In this document: piece after piece, positions 20,802-32,161 of the stretch | How positions within the stretch are numbered: the stretch's first letter is position 1 | Layout of the letters: every line of letters begins with the position of its first letter | Origin: Microstegium vimineum | Lineage: Eukaryota > Streptophyta > Magnoliopsida > Poales > Poaceae | DNA length: 64,000 nucleotides | Direction of reading: 5' to 3' | Assembly: GCA_022036555.1 (NCBI GenBank) | Contig: CM039120.1 | Span: 33,753,716 to 33,817,715 of the forward strand | Translations under genes and position numbers: made by a program | Notes under the pieces: model-generated | The model's input: the letters and a program-made list of their open reading frames with translations, nothing else | Told to the model about the DNA's origin: nothing | Database searches by the model: none

Positions 20802-22439
20802 TCTCCCCCTTGATGAGTGCATTATCAACACAAGTGCATTTCAGATTTGAGCCACAAGGTAAAGCTCTCCAAATGACCAAAAAGCTAAGAAAGCCAAAAC
20901 GGGGTCACTTGAGAGAAGCAAAACGAGTCCAAAAACTTGGTTCCCAAAGACATGGGCAACGGCTCGACGCAACCAAGCAAAACAAAGCTAGCCCTCAAGA
21001 AGAGGCACAAAAATGGGCTCAACACCGCTAGCAAGTCCAAGATACCAATCACAGTTCTCGAAGCTCAGAATGCCAATTGAAACACCAAGGGAACTCCAAA
21101 TATACCAATTAAAACACTTAACGCTCAAGAAGCACTCGAAACCTGTCGAAGCCAACAAAGCAAGCTAGACCCTCCAGAAGAGGCAAAAGCTCAACACATC
21201 TAACAAAAGCTCCCCTGGACAAAAGCACACTTAAGATACCAAATGAGCTCCTTAGGGCAAAAGAAGCACACAAACTCCCCCTTGACCAAAGAAGCTTTAA
21301 ACCAAAGAAACCAATGAGATGCACTCTTTCTCCCCCTTGGAAGTAGATGGATGAAAATGGAATGAAATGCACATCTCTCCCCCTTGTTGACACAAGTAGC
21401 TCATCAAACATCAACAACTCAAGATCCGGCTACAAATGCCATGAAATGCAAAATGAGTGTAGAAGCTTCATACTTAGAGCTAAGACAATGAATGGATGCT
21501 CTAAGTGATGTGATCCTGTGAGAATAGGAAAAGCTGTACGTGCCCAACAAAGACTCAAGTTGAGCTTAAGATCACTTTAGAAGCTATTTTAGAGAGCATA
21601 TCATGTGAGAGCAGAGAAAGGGTATCACCTCCTAGAGACAACTAAACATGGCAAACAAGATATGATCTATCTCAAAGCAATCTCATGTATAGCAAGTAGA
21701 ACTATCCATAGCAAAGTTCATACAACAAGCCAATGACCCAACTGAATGAATTTTCCAAATTTCAGAGTTTTGCAGCCAATTTCAGTTTTAGGCACATTAC
21801 AAGTTGTATGCGAGTGGTTGTAAGCAAGGTGATGCCACTGCTTTCCAACCGGGCGAAGTCAAAGGACTTGACACACCGGTTTTGGTCACACGACACCGCT
21901 CAAGTATCAACCCATATGGGACGCAGTCTCGAACAAACGGTGAAGTGCTCACAATGCAGACCCAACCCGATCTTTCCAATTCACAAAATAGAGAGCAATT
22001 TCATTTTAGATATTAATCATGGTGCTCAAAGGTAGTGAATGAAACGATGAAGAGCCATAGTTACAAGCTATATACAAGACAGCCAAGAAGGATCTTCAAA
22101 AGCCTACACATTCTAGTACCATTTCAGAGGTGACATGGGGAATTTAAATTTAGTTTTAAAGCTTTTCTAACTTAGCTCTATGGCATATCATATAGATCCA
22201 AAAGAGTCTAAGTTAGGAAACACCATAGACACATAAAGCACCTCAAACAGAGCATAGATTCATTATATTGGCTATAAGTATGAAGCTTAAAATGAACTAT
22301 GTCACAAATGCAAATGAGATGCACAATGCATTGACACCAACTAACACTAACAAGACACCAATTTAGAAGAAGGACAAAGAAAAGATAAAAAGAACCAAAA
22401 AGAACCAAAAAGAACTATGAAGCACAAAACTTTCCTCCT
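20802..22439 (-). other. S1 3' UTR with repeated polypurine-like tracts
   Basis: There is no gene. CTCCCCCTT-type tracts occur next to the LTR (20802-20812) and again at about 21264, 21330 and 21379. On the element strand these read AAGGGGGAG. Such multiple polypurine tracts upstream of the 3' LTR are known in SIRE-type copia elements. The sequence closely matches 40102-41100. Confidence 0.8.
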
Positions 22440-23939
22440 CTAAAAAGGAAAGCAAACACCCAACTCGCCCCGAAGGCGAGAAAACGCAACTTGATCCAAC
22501 GGCTTTGTTAGAATATCCGCAAGCTGGTTGTGGGTCTCGACATGCCGGAGGTCAATGTCGCCCTTCTCGTAATGATCTCGCAAGAAATGAAAGCGGACCT
22601 CAATGTGCTTGGACTTTGAATAAAGCATAGGATTTTTGGCCACACTAATTGCACTCGTGCTATCGCAAAGTAGAGGCACCTTAGTGAGCTCAAGACCGAA
22701 ATCTTTCAAAGTGGCAATCATCCAAATCAACTGCGAGCAAAAGCTAGCCGCGACAATGTACTCAGCTTCACACGTTGACTGTGCCACGCTAGACTGCTTG
22801 CGAGAAGACCAAGAAACCAAAGAAGACCCATGAAACTGACAAGTCCGAGAAGTGGACTTCCGATCAAGTTGGCAACTGGCAAAGTCGGCGTCAGAATAAC
22901 CGCAAAGCACAAGAGAGGAAGAGGTGGAGAACGAAAGTCCAAATTCAGGAGTGAAGCGTAAATACCTCATGATGCATTTCACCGCCTGCTTGTGCGAAGT
23001 CCGTGGGGACACCTGAAAGCGAGCACATAGGCAGACGACGAACTGAATGTCCGGTCGGGTCGCCGTCAGGTACAGAAGCGACCCGATCATGCTTCGGTAC
23101 TCGGTCTGGTCCACCGCCTCTCCTTCGTCGTCAGCATCCAAGGCAGTTGTAGTCGACATGGGCATCGAAAGAGGCTTTGCCTCACCCATGTCAAACTTCT
23201 TCAAGATGTCCTTCGTGTGCTTGCCTTGGTGCACAAACGTCCCTTCTCGGGTTTGCTTGATTTGCAACCCAAGAAAGAAAGTCAACTCTCCCATCATGCT
23301 CATCTCAAATTTTCTGCTCATAAGATCTGAAAACTTGGCAACAAGAGCATGAGAAGAACCACCAAAGATGATATCATCCATGTATATTTGGACAAGGAGA
23401 GCGTCTTTGCCTTGCTTGAGGAGAAACAATGTCTTATCTACCGATCCCATTTTAAATCCCTTAGCAAGCAAAAAGGTTTTTAGCCTATCATACCATGTTC
23501 TAGGTGCTTGTTTCAAACCATACAAAGCTTTGTGAAGTTTAAAAACATGGTTTGGAAACTTGGGATTTTCAAAACCGGGAGGTTGTTTAACATAAACTTC
23601 CTCCTCTATGTAGTCGTTTAAGAAAGCACTTTTAACGTCCATTTGAAAAAGTTTAAAACCCTTAGAAGCTGCAAAAGCTAGAAGGATTCTAATGGCTTCT
23701 AAACGAGCTACGGGAGCAAAGGTTTCCTCATAGTCTATTCCTTCCTTTTGACAAAAGCATTGAGCTACCAACCTAGCCTTGTTGCGCACTACCACCTCAT
23801 CTTCACTTTGTTTATTTTTGAAAACCCATTTGGTACCTATGGGGTGGCAACTAGGTGGTGGAGGAATTAAGACCCAAATGCAGTTTCGCTCAAAGTTTTC
23901 GAACTCCTCATGCATGGCATTAACCCAATCTGGATCCAT
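22440..23939 (-). CDS. Copia reverse transcriptase and RNase H of S1, open frame
   Basis: A continuous 499-codon frame on the minus strand encodes the RT (KWVFKNKQSEDEVVVRNKARLV, FQMDVKSAFLN with a catalytic Asp, VKQPPGFENP, LYGLKQAPRTWYDRL, YMDDIIF with the Asp pair) and the RNase H (CGYSDADFA, STCEAEY, LLCDSTSAI, HIEVRFHFLRDHYEKGDID, ADILTKPLD). It ends GELGVCFPF and a stop at 22440. All RT and RNase H motif residues I can check are present. It is the longest undamaged enzymatic frame in the window. In a live element it is part of a gag-pol polyprotein. Here the upstream linker is frameshifted, so no proper start is available. The first Met, in MDPDWVNAMHEE, lies inside the RT domain. Confidence 0.92.
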   Translation of the reverse strand: MDPDWVNAMHEEFENFERNCIWVLIPPPPSCHPIGTKWVFKNKQSEDEVVVRNKARLVAQCFCQKEGIDYEETFAPVARLEAIRILLAFAASKGFKLFQMDVKSAFLNDYIEEEVYVKQPPGFENPKFPNHVFKLHKALYGLKQAPRTWYDRLKTFLLAKGFKMGSVDKTLFLLKQGKDALLVQIYMDDIIFGGSSHALVAKFSDLMSRKFEMSMMGELTFFLGLQIKQTREGTFVHQGKHTKDILKKFDMGEAKPLSMPMSTTTALDADDEGEAVDQTEYRSMIGSLLYLTATRPDIQFVVCLCARFQVSPRTSHKQAVKCIMRYLRFTPEFGLSFSTSSSLVLCGYSDADFASCQLDRKSTSRTCQFHGSSLVSWSSRKQSSVAQSTCEAEYIVAASFCSQLIWMIATLKDFGLELTKVPLLCDSTSAISVAKNPMLYSKSKHIEVRFHFLRDHYEKGDIDLRHVETHNQLADILTKPLDQVAFSRLRGELGVCFPF

Positions 23940-25626
23940 GAAAGCGTGTCCAACATCTCGGGGCTCAAAAGAAGCGACAAAAGCCGAATGAGCAAAGTGA
24001 GAGATATAGGACCTGGACCGCGTGACTCGATGGTCAATGTCGCTGATGATGTTCTCCGGCGGGTGCTACCGCTGGATGTGGCAGGGAGCCTGCGTGGACG
24101 AATTGAGGAGCCTCCCCCTCGACAGTAGCTGGAGCTCCCTCAGGTGCAACGGGCACGGATTGAGGAAGCTACTCGAACGGCCCCCATGTAGAGGAAGTAG
24201 TCGGGTCGGGACCGTGAGCCGAAGTAGACGTCGCAGGGTCGAAGGGACAGCCAGTGGAGTTGGCTCGGGATCACCCCAATCGGCATCATCCTGCTCCTCC
24301 ACAAAGATGCTAGTGTTCACCTCATCATCACCTGCAAGCTCAAAAGCAGTGGAAATACAGGGCATAGTCTCATCGAAGGTAATCTCACACATCTCCATCA
24401 CTCGGTTAGTCTCAAGGTTAAGTGCATGATAAGCAGAGAGTGAGTAGAATAACCAAGAAAAATACTGTCAGAAGACCGTGATTCAAATTTATCCAACTTA
24501 CCGCCCTTTTTGAGGATGAAGCACATGCACCCAAACACCCGTAGGTGACTTACCTTGGGTGGTCTCCCAAATCGCAACTCATAAGAAGTCTTCTTCTTGA
24601 AAGCTCGGAGGAAAATGCGATTGGAAACATAGCATGCAGAACTGAGTGCTTCGGCCTAATACCGCCTAGGAGTCCTATGCTCATGGAGCATTGTCCTAGC
24701 CATCTCAATAAGGGTTCGATTCTTGCGCTCAACAACACCGTTCTGCTGGGGAGTGTGAGGTGAGGAAAATTGGTGATCGAGACCTAAAGAAGAGCAAAGA
24801 GGTGCAAATTGAACATTCTTGAATTCTGTGCCATTGTCACTGCGGATAGCTCTCATGGCATTCTTAGGTAGCTCATTTTGCAATCTCAAGATCAGATGTC
24901 GAACAAGTGGGAAAGCCTCATCCTTACTCTCCAACTCTCCAAAAAGAACACCCAAGAGTACCTCGAGTAGTCATCAACGACTACAACAACATACCACTTC
25001 CCTCCTTCCGACCTGACCCGAGCAGGACCAGCTGTGTCCATGTGTAAGAGCTCGCCGGGTCGAGTGGTCATGATCTCAGTCACAGGAGGATCGGAAGCAG
25101 CAACCAAATCCTTCTCGAACTTTAGCTTTGGCAATCCTTGGATAAGGTCCATTGAGCTAAGCCTTGCAAGCAAGTCAAAACTCAAATGTCCCAATCTCCT
25201 ATGCCACTTCCAAAGCTCGGAAGAAGAACCGACAAAAAGACAACGAGAAGGTCCGGAAGAGGTAGAAAAATCCGCACGAAAAATCTTCCCGAAGGGTAAA
25301 ATCAAGCAAACAAGCTCACCCCGAGAGTCCAAAATCCGAGAGAGATTAGTCTTGAAACTCACTCCAAAACCGTCATCAAGGAGTTGCGAAACCGAAAGAA
25401 GGTTAAAATGCAAATTCGCAACCAAAGCAACATCCTTGAGGACAAAAGAAGAGTTCACTCGGATGGACCCTCGGGAGACAACCTTACCTTTACTCTTGTC
25501 CCCGAATGTGATATACTTGATGTGGTGCATGGGGTCGAGGCTGGAGAACCACTTAGCACTTCTGGTCATATGGCGTGGAGCATCCGGAATCCACAAGCCA
25601 AGTCTCCTCCAGTCCTCCTTCCTACA
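23940..25626 (-). pseudogene. S1 protease-integrase part of pol, broken
   Basis: Minus strand. From the right: the protease DSGC motif near 25590 is followed at once by an extra base that shifts the frame. Integrase has WHRRLGH, but the CHPC half of the zinc finger is missing through a 30-bp in-frame deletion (about 25100). The core follows (HMDTAGP, WYVVVVVDDYSRYSW). An 8-bp tandem duplication at 24927-24942 shifts the frame. SDNGTEF and NGVVERKN, which carry the second Asp and the Glu, are intact beyond it. The linker to RT (24401-24066) is frameshifted again near 24240. The deletion and the duplication are shared with S3. An integrase without CHPC should not work. Confidence 0.88.
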
Positions 25627-27257
25627 TCAATAAAAAGACATAGGGTGAGCAAACGGACCAACACTTGGGTTAGTAAACTATGAAGGATACCAGTGTTGTC
25701 CCACTTGCCCAAAGAATGGGTTAGGAGAAAAACCAAACATCTCCTGCCCCACGGAGGGATAGCGATCACCACGATAGGGAAAACGTGGTCCGCTAGAGAA
25801 GGGTGGAGTAAAGCCACCGCCACGAGGCCCGTAGTCGTATGGGTCGCGACCAGTACCCCGCCGGGCACGACCACCAGGTGGTCTCGCTTCCTAAGGCCTA
25901 GTACCTTGAGGCATTGTATCTCTAGGCCTAGTAGTGCGCCTCTGAACTTCCAGTTCACGCACACCAACTCGTGGGTGGTACATGTCCCAGTTGTTCAACT
26001 CAAACTGCCTCCGATCATCTCTCTTCCTCCTAAAGAAAAACTCAGCCAAGTGCCCATCCCGCTCACAATACTCACAATGGTACCTCACCAGACTCTTGGT
26101 AGGCACTCTCTTGTTGGGTTGGGTGGCTCTAGCTTTCTTAGGAAGGGGATCACTAGAGATGTCTGGCAGTCTGTCAAGTGGGTTGCGAAGATGCTTCAGT
26201 TTTGCAATCCACACTTGCTTCTGTGGAGTGGTTTTGGGTGGCTCTTCAAACACACCATCTCTCACAGGAAATTCAGAGGGGTTGGTAGGCTTAGGTGGAG
26301 TTATCTTGGTAAGCTTGGGAGTTGTGGTGGGTTTCTCATTCTCGCTCAAACCACTGCACTCACCGATCTTACCGAACAAGCTATCGTCCTTCCCACCTAA
26401 AGCAAAGCCTACTCCCGTGCTGCCAACCCTTTTGCATTGGCTAAGCATCATCCCCAACTACGGCTCTCGGCAAGACACCCAGCTCAAGATGGACCGAAGG
26501 TATGTGTTTTCTTCCTCGGTACGCTTCTAGTCATGTCTGCACGACGCGATCTCAAGCTCCAAAGCCTCAAAGCGATCCGACTCTCTAGTGCTATCTGAGC
26601 TGACCTTCTCTAGCACAACAATCCTAGCATCTCTCTGTGCCAGCTCAGAACGCAAGCCTAAGCAAGACTTGCACACACCAAGTAAGGTAGGCCCAGCCTT
26701 CAGCTCACTGACCTCCTCAAGTAGAGTGCCATACTTGTCCTGGAGAGTGACAAGACTGGACATGTGGATGGCACACGCATCACACTCTACCTCCTCGGTA
26801 ACCACCACTGATGCCTTAGCAAGCTCTAACTCATGCAGCGTGCTAAGATACTTAGCCTTGAAATCGTTCCTCTCACACGCGGCACGTTTGAGCAAAGCAT
26901 CCTGAGTCATCAAGGTGTCGTTCAGAGACTTAATATCGAGAGAGAGAGAGGGACTCGACAGTGGGTGGTACCTCGGGTGTGTCGGAGTCGTAGTCATAGT
27001 CGTAGTCGGGGCCTTCCTTGCACTTGCCGACCTTGCCTTCTTCAATCGCCATGGTGCAAAAGCCACCGTGCTTGGCGTCGGCGTAGAAGCATAGGCCGTT
27101 TAGCTTGTCCTCAACCTTTCCCTTGGACTTATCATCGCTCGAAGAAGCACCTCCATCGGAGGAGGCATCGATGTCGCTAAGGGAGGCGAGGAAGGCTTGG
27201 TGCTTGGCCTTCACCTTGTCGATCACCTTCTTGGAGGACCTTCGGTGGTAGCCACCC
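25627..27257 (-). pseudogene. S1 gag C-terminal two thirds, truncated at an inversion
   Basis: Minus strand. From the breakpoint at 27257 it reads GGYHRRSSKKVID, an acidic and serine-rich stretch, the DYDSDTPEVPPTVESL segment, a long coiled coil (ALLKRAACERNDFKAKYLSTL, about 26930-26530), then the second zinc-knuckle-like motif CEYCERDGHLAEFF, in which the last Cys has become Phe, and the RGGGF-rich tail. It ends with SFY and TGA at 25627. Several frameshifts are present. Gag forms the virus-like particle. This copy lacks its N-terminus and first knuckle. An open frame (27352-26930) runs through the breakpoint and joins antisense gag N-terminus to gag. Confidence 0.85.
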
Positions 27258-27555
27258 GCGAAGGCGACATGGAGCGAGGTGCTAGTAAACCTCCCTACTT
27301 TGGTGGAACCAACTTTGCCTATTGGATGGTGCGCATGTCGGCTTACCTCCAAGGGCTTGACACAAAGTTTTGGGAGATTTGTGAGAATGAGAACTACGTG
27401 GTTCTTGAGGCTCGGATCACCGAGGTCTAGATTTCACAGCATGCGTCAAACGCAAGAGCTCGTATCATTCTCTTCTCTTGTCTGTCTCTTCCAGAGTTTG
27501 AGCGGATTTTGAGTCTCACTACGACACGGGAGATCTGGCAAACACTCTTGATATA
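27258..27555 (+). pseudogene. Inverted gag N-terminal fragment at the unit 1 centre
   Basis: Plus strand. The leader GCGAAGGCGAC and ATG (27269) open the gag N-terminus (KPPYFGGTNFAYW, KFWEICENENYVVLEARIT), with TAG at 27428. It runs to GGCAAACACTC and stops at 27555, one base before an LTR start. Orientation is opposite to the gag text on its left. The matching inverted piece lies at 37748-38046. Confidence 0.88.
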
Positions 27556-29512
27556 TGTGAACACTTGGTGGATAAGTACCCATGTATGTTCAGCTTTGAT
27601 GATGAGTGATCGTCCAACACGTGAGTGTTTCAGTTTGAGTGGCTTACCCTAACCTCTGCGAAAGCAGAAATGTGTGCTTGTCTATCGGCTTGTGGTGTGC
27701 AGGTGCTATGCCTAGTGACAGTGGTCAATGGCGTGGAGAAGGTCGAGTAGAGGCTTTCCGTGCCGATGGACTAAGAGCGGTGATGGGCGGAAGCGGGGCT
27801 CAGACTGAGGGACCATGGGTGCCGGCGGACTAACTGTGGTGGCTAGTACTTGGCACTGGCGAGTGCGAGAAGAAATGGAGGTAGACCGAGTTGACCGAGT
27901 CAATACGGTGGACACACGAGTCGAGCAGAGGCTTAGGGGACTCGGAGTTCGACCGGGTGAGGACAAGGTGGCTTGAGTTGAGCGGTTTGGTGGTTTGGGC
28001 CTCAAAACAATCCGTGTCGGTTTCCGAGTTTGGGCCGCAAAACTCAGGGTTCGGTAGTAGAGCCCAAAGCTACCGGTGGCGGGTGTCCTGGGTTTGGGCC
28101 TCAAAACCTAGGCGAAGGTTCCGAGGAAGCGGGGATGGCACGTGGCGGAATCCTGGAGGTTGCGTCGAGGCGACGGCAACTCCAGGCAAGAAGCAGGGCC
28201 GTCCATTCAAAATGCAGGAGATATTTTCCGGAGCTTGGACTGCAATGCTTAGGCTAGGTAGTTCACTCAATGTATCTAGGGGGGTGTTTGGGAAATAGCC
28301 AAAGCCTGATAAGTAGGGGGTGAAGGGGTATCCCTCATCCCATCTCTTGAACCCTAATCATTTGCCCCAACTCTCTCTCTCTAGTTCATGAGATCCCTAG
28401 GTTGCTTCCACCAACATTGGTAAGAACTTGAGTTTCTCGCGAGGAATCGGAGGCCGTAACCTTCGTAAGCCATGGTGGCTTCGATTTCATGATTGTGTCC
28501 GCGTTTTGCTTGTGTTCTTCGTGTTTTTCTTTTGCTCCTTATTTTCCCGAGATGATTTCTCTTCGTAGGGAGTAGCTCTAGCAAATCCGTTTGAACCAAG
28601 TTCTTGGTACTCGTGAGGAGCAACTTTGCACTGAAGGAATTTTCCTAAAACCTCACGAGCACACAGATCGGGCGTTTTCTTTGCGGCGTTCTTCGTTTTG
28701 CCTTTTCTCCCCCAAATCCGAGTGTTCCCGTTTATCCTCTGCAAATTGAGCGATAATTTCTTCGGTATAGCTCCCCAGCTGCACAAGGATCATGGCTACA
28801 AAATCTGGTTGCAGTTGGAGTTCATTTGTTTGAGTTTTGGGAAGATTTGGAGGAGAGAAAACTTTTTCTACGTTTCTATGCTCTATTCGAGGGCGCCGGA
28901 CGCTCTGTGTTTTGGCGTCGGACGGTCCGTCGAGGCGTCAGACACAAGGACGTTCTGACGTCGGCGTCCGTCGCGTTCGTCCGCGTGTGTGTGAGTTTGG
29001 CGCCAAACGCTGTCCATCGTCCGTCGCCTTGCATCCGTTGCTTTGCTAGTCTGTCTAGATTTTCAGCGTTCACTGGAAGCCTGACGGACGCTCCCCTAAG
29101 TGTCCGTCGCGCAGCGACCGACGCCAACGGGCGCTCACCCAAGCGTCCGTCGCCCAGCGTCCGACGCCCTGCCTTCTGTTTCTCCTCTCCGAGGCTTTCT
29201 GGAAGGCCGACGGACGATCTCTCAGCGTCCGATGCCTAGCGTCCGTCGCCATGTTGTCCAGCGTCCGTCGCCTGTATTTTGGGCTGTTTGGCTTGGGGTT
29301 TTTGCCTCTTTCTCATAGGGGTTGAGAACTCTATCTTGGGGGTTTCCGGTGGATTTTCCTTCACTGCCGGTGATCTTTCATTTCTCCGTTTTCGTCTGAA
29401 TCCCCGCTCGCGTTGCTCGGGGTTTGGTTTTTGGGAAGAGTGTCCCGAATATTTTGAGAGAAATTTGAGGCTCCCATTCACCCCCCCTCTGGTTGCCGTT
29501 CTCGGTCCTTCA
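27556..29512 (+). repeat. 5' LTR of S2 (CGTCGGACG-rich type)
   Basis: It starts TGTGAACACTTGG (other copies TGCGAACACATGG) and ends GTTCTCGGTCCTTCA. The U3 half agrees with the other LTRs. The middle (28890-29280) is filled with CGTCCGTCGCC, GACGGACGC and GCGTCGGACG words instead of the CCGGAC words of the outer LTRs. The primer site follows two bases later. Confidence 0.93.
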
Positions 29513-29514
29513 AT

Positions 29515-29526
29515 TGGTATCAAAGC
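29515..29526 (+). other. Primer binding site of S2, initiator tRNA-Met type
   Basis: TGGTATCAAAGC matches the complement of the plant initiator tRNA-Met 3' end (TGGTATCAGAGC) with one G to A change. Confidence 0.9.
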
Positions 29527-29575
29527 CGGTTAAGGATCAATCCACCTTACACGGTTCTTGATCCGCGAAGGCGAC

Positions 29576-32150
29576 ATGGAGCGAGGTGCTGGTAAACCTC
29601 CTTAATTCGATGGAACCAACTTTGCCTATTGGAAGGTGCGCATGTCCGATTACCTCCAAAGGCTTGATACAAAGTTTTGGGAGATTTGTGAGAATGAGAA
29701 CTACGTGGTACTTGAGGCTCGGATCACTGATGCCCAGGTTACACAGCATGCATCTAATGCAAGAGCCTGTAGCATTCTCTTCTCTTGTCTGTCTCTTCCA
29801 GAGTTTGAGCAGGTTTCGAGTCTCACTACGGCATGGGAGATCTGGCAAACACTCTTGAGATATCATGAGGGCAACCCTCAGATCAAGTCTAGACTCTTTG
29901 ACACGTACCATAGAGAGTACGGGAATTTTGCTCAGTTGGCCGGCGAATCTATTGACGTGATGTTCACTCGCTTCCAATCTATCGTCAACAAGATGCGTGC
30001 TAATCGAGCCAACTTGCCTTATGATGATCATGAGATAGCTATCAAGCTTTTGCATGCTCTTGATCGAAAGGTGTGGGAGATGAAGGTGGCTGCCATTCAG
30101 GAGTCACCGGGCTATGATGCCCTGACCGTGGACGAGCTGTTCAGCAAGCTCAAGTCCTCGGAGATTGACTACCAAACCCGGACCAAGCTTGAAAACCCAT
30201 CGAAACCATCTATGGCGTTGGTTTCTGGCCCCAATGGTACGTCTTCTTCCTCCTCTGACCCTTCACACTCTTTGTTCGCTTTGTCTTTGATTTATGTGAT
30301 AGAGGATCAAGTGGAGGCTCTTGGAGATGATGAGCTGGCTTTGGTCATCACCAAGTTCTCACAGTTTCACAACAACCGTTTGAACCATCGGCGTGGTGGC
30401 TCAGCCAAGGCATGCTACTGTTGCGGTGATGAGGATCACTTCATCGCAAACTGCCCCATGAAAGCTGCGGGCGACTTCACCAAGCGCAAGGACAAGCGTG
30501 AGCACCACTTCGAGGACAAGCACAAGTCTAAGGGTGGCTACCACCGAAGGTCCTCCAAGAAGGTGATCGACAAGGTGAAGGCCAAGACCGAGCCTTCCTC
30601 GCCTCCCTCAGCGACTTCGATGCCTCCTCCAACGGAGGTGCTTCTTTGAGCGATGATGAGTCCAAGGAAAAGGTTGAGGACAAGCTAAACGGCCTATGCT
30701 TCTACGCCGACGCCAAGCACAGTGGCTTTTGCACCATAGCGATTGAAGAAGGCAAGGTCGGCAAGCGCAAGGAAGGCCCCGACTACGACTACGACTCCGA
30801 CACACCCGAGGTACCTCCCACTGTCGAGTCCCTCTCTCTCGAGATTGAGTCTCTAAACGACACCTTGATGAGTTAGGATGCTTTGCTCAAGCGTGCCGCG
30901 TGCGAGAGGAACGATTTCAAGGCTAAGTATCTTAGCACGCTGCATGAGTTAGAGTTTGCTAAGGCGTCAGTGGTGGTTACCAAGGAGGTAGAGTGTGATG
31001 CTTGTGCCATCCACATGTCTAGTCTTGTCACTCTCCAGGACAAGTATGACACTCTACTTGAGGAGGTCAGTGAGCTGAAGGCTGGGCCTAGCTTACTTGG
31101 TGCATGCAAGTCTTGCTTAGGCTTGCATTCTGAGCTGACACAAAGTGATGCTAGGATTGCTGTGCTAGAGAAGGTCAGCTCAGATAGCACTAGAGAGTCG
31201 GATCGCTTTGAGGCTTTGGAGCTTGAGATCGCGTCGTGCAGACACGAGAAGATGCATACTGAGGAAGAAAACACATACCTTCGGTCCATCTTGAGCTCGG
31301 TGTCTTGCCGAGAGCCACAGTTCGGGATGATGCTCAGCCAATGCAAAAAGCCTGGCATCACGAGAGTAGGCTTTGCTATAGGTGGGAAGGACGATAGCAT
31401 GTTCGGTAAGATCGGGGAGTGCAGTGGTTTGAGCGAGAATGAGAAACCCACCACACCTACCAAGCTTACCAAGATCACTCCACCAAAGCCTACCAACCCC
31501 TCTGAGTTTCCTGTGAGAGATGGTGTGTTTGAAGAGCCACCCAAAACCACTCCATAGAAGCAAGTGTGGGTTGCCAAACTGAACCACCTTCGCAACCCAC
31601 TTGACACAATACAGACATCTCTAGTGATCCCCTTCCTAAGAAAGCTAGAGCCACCTAACCCAACAAGAGAGTGCCTACCAAGAGTGCGGTGAGGTACCGT
31701 TGTGAGTATTGTGAGAGGGATGGACATTTGGTTGAGTCTTTATATAGGAGGAAGAGAGATGATCGAAGGCAGTTTGAGTTGAACAACCGGGACATGTACC
31801 ACCCACCAGTTGGGGCACGTGGACCGGAAGTTCGGAGGCGCACTACTAGTCCTAGAGGTACAATGCCTCAAGGTGCTAGGCCTCAGGAGGCGAGACCACG
31901 CGGTGGTCATGCCCGGCGGGGTACCGGTCATGAACCATACGACTACGGGCCTCGTGGCGGTGGCTTTACTCCACCCTTCTTTAGCGGACCACGTTTTCCC
32001 TATCGTGGTGATCGCTATCCCTCCATGGGGCAGGAGATGTTTGGTTTTTCTCCTAACCCATTCTTTGGGCAAGTGGGACAACACTGGTATCCTTCACAGT
32101 TTACTAACCCCAGTGTTGGTCCGTTTGCTCACCCTATGTCTTTTTATTGA
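29576..32150 (+). pseudogene. S2 gag, nearly full length, broken
   Basis: ATG at 29576 opens the gag, but codon 10 is TAA (29603). The same frame continues to 30649 with the capsid region (LRYHEGNPQIKSRLFD, SIDVMFTRFQSI) and the first zinc knuckle CYCCGDEDHFIANC. Loss of one base near 30586 shifts the frame. TAG follows at 30874 and at 31555. A 1-nt loss near 31610 moves the frame again to 32150, with the second knuckle decayed (CEYCERDGHLVESL) and a Gly/Arg/Pro-rich tail ending HPMSFY and TGA. The stop at 31555 and the loss near 31610 are shared with S4. Gag would package the element RNA. This one cannot be made whole. Confidence 0.9.
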
Positions 32151-32161
32151 TGTAGGAAGGA

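Noticed and set aside
25693..26530. Long plus-strand frames opposite the S1 gag
   Set aside because: They are shadows of the gag frame on the other strand. The same antisense frames occur opposite S2-S4 gag with many changes and have no motif of their own.
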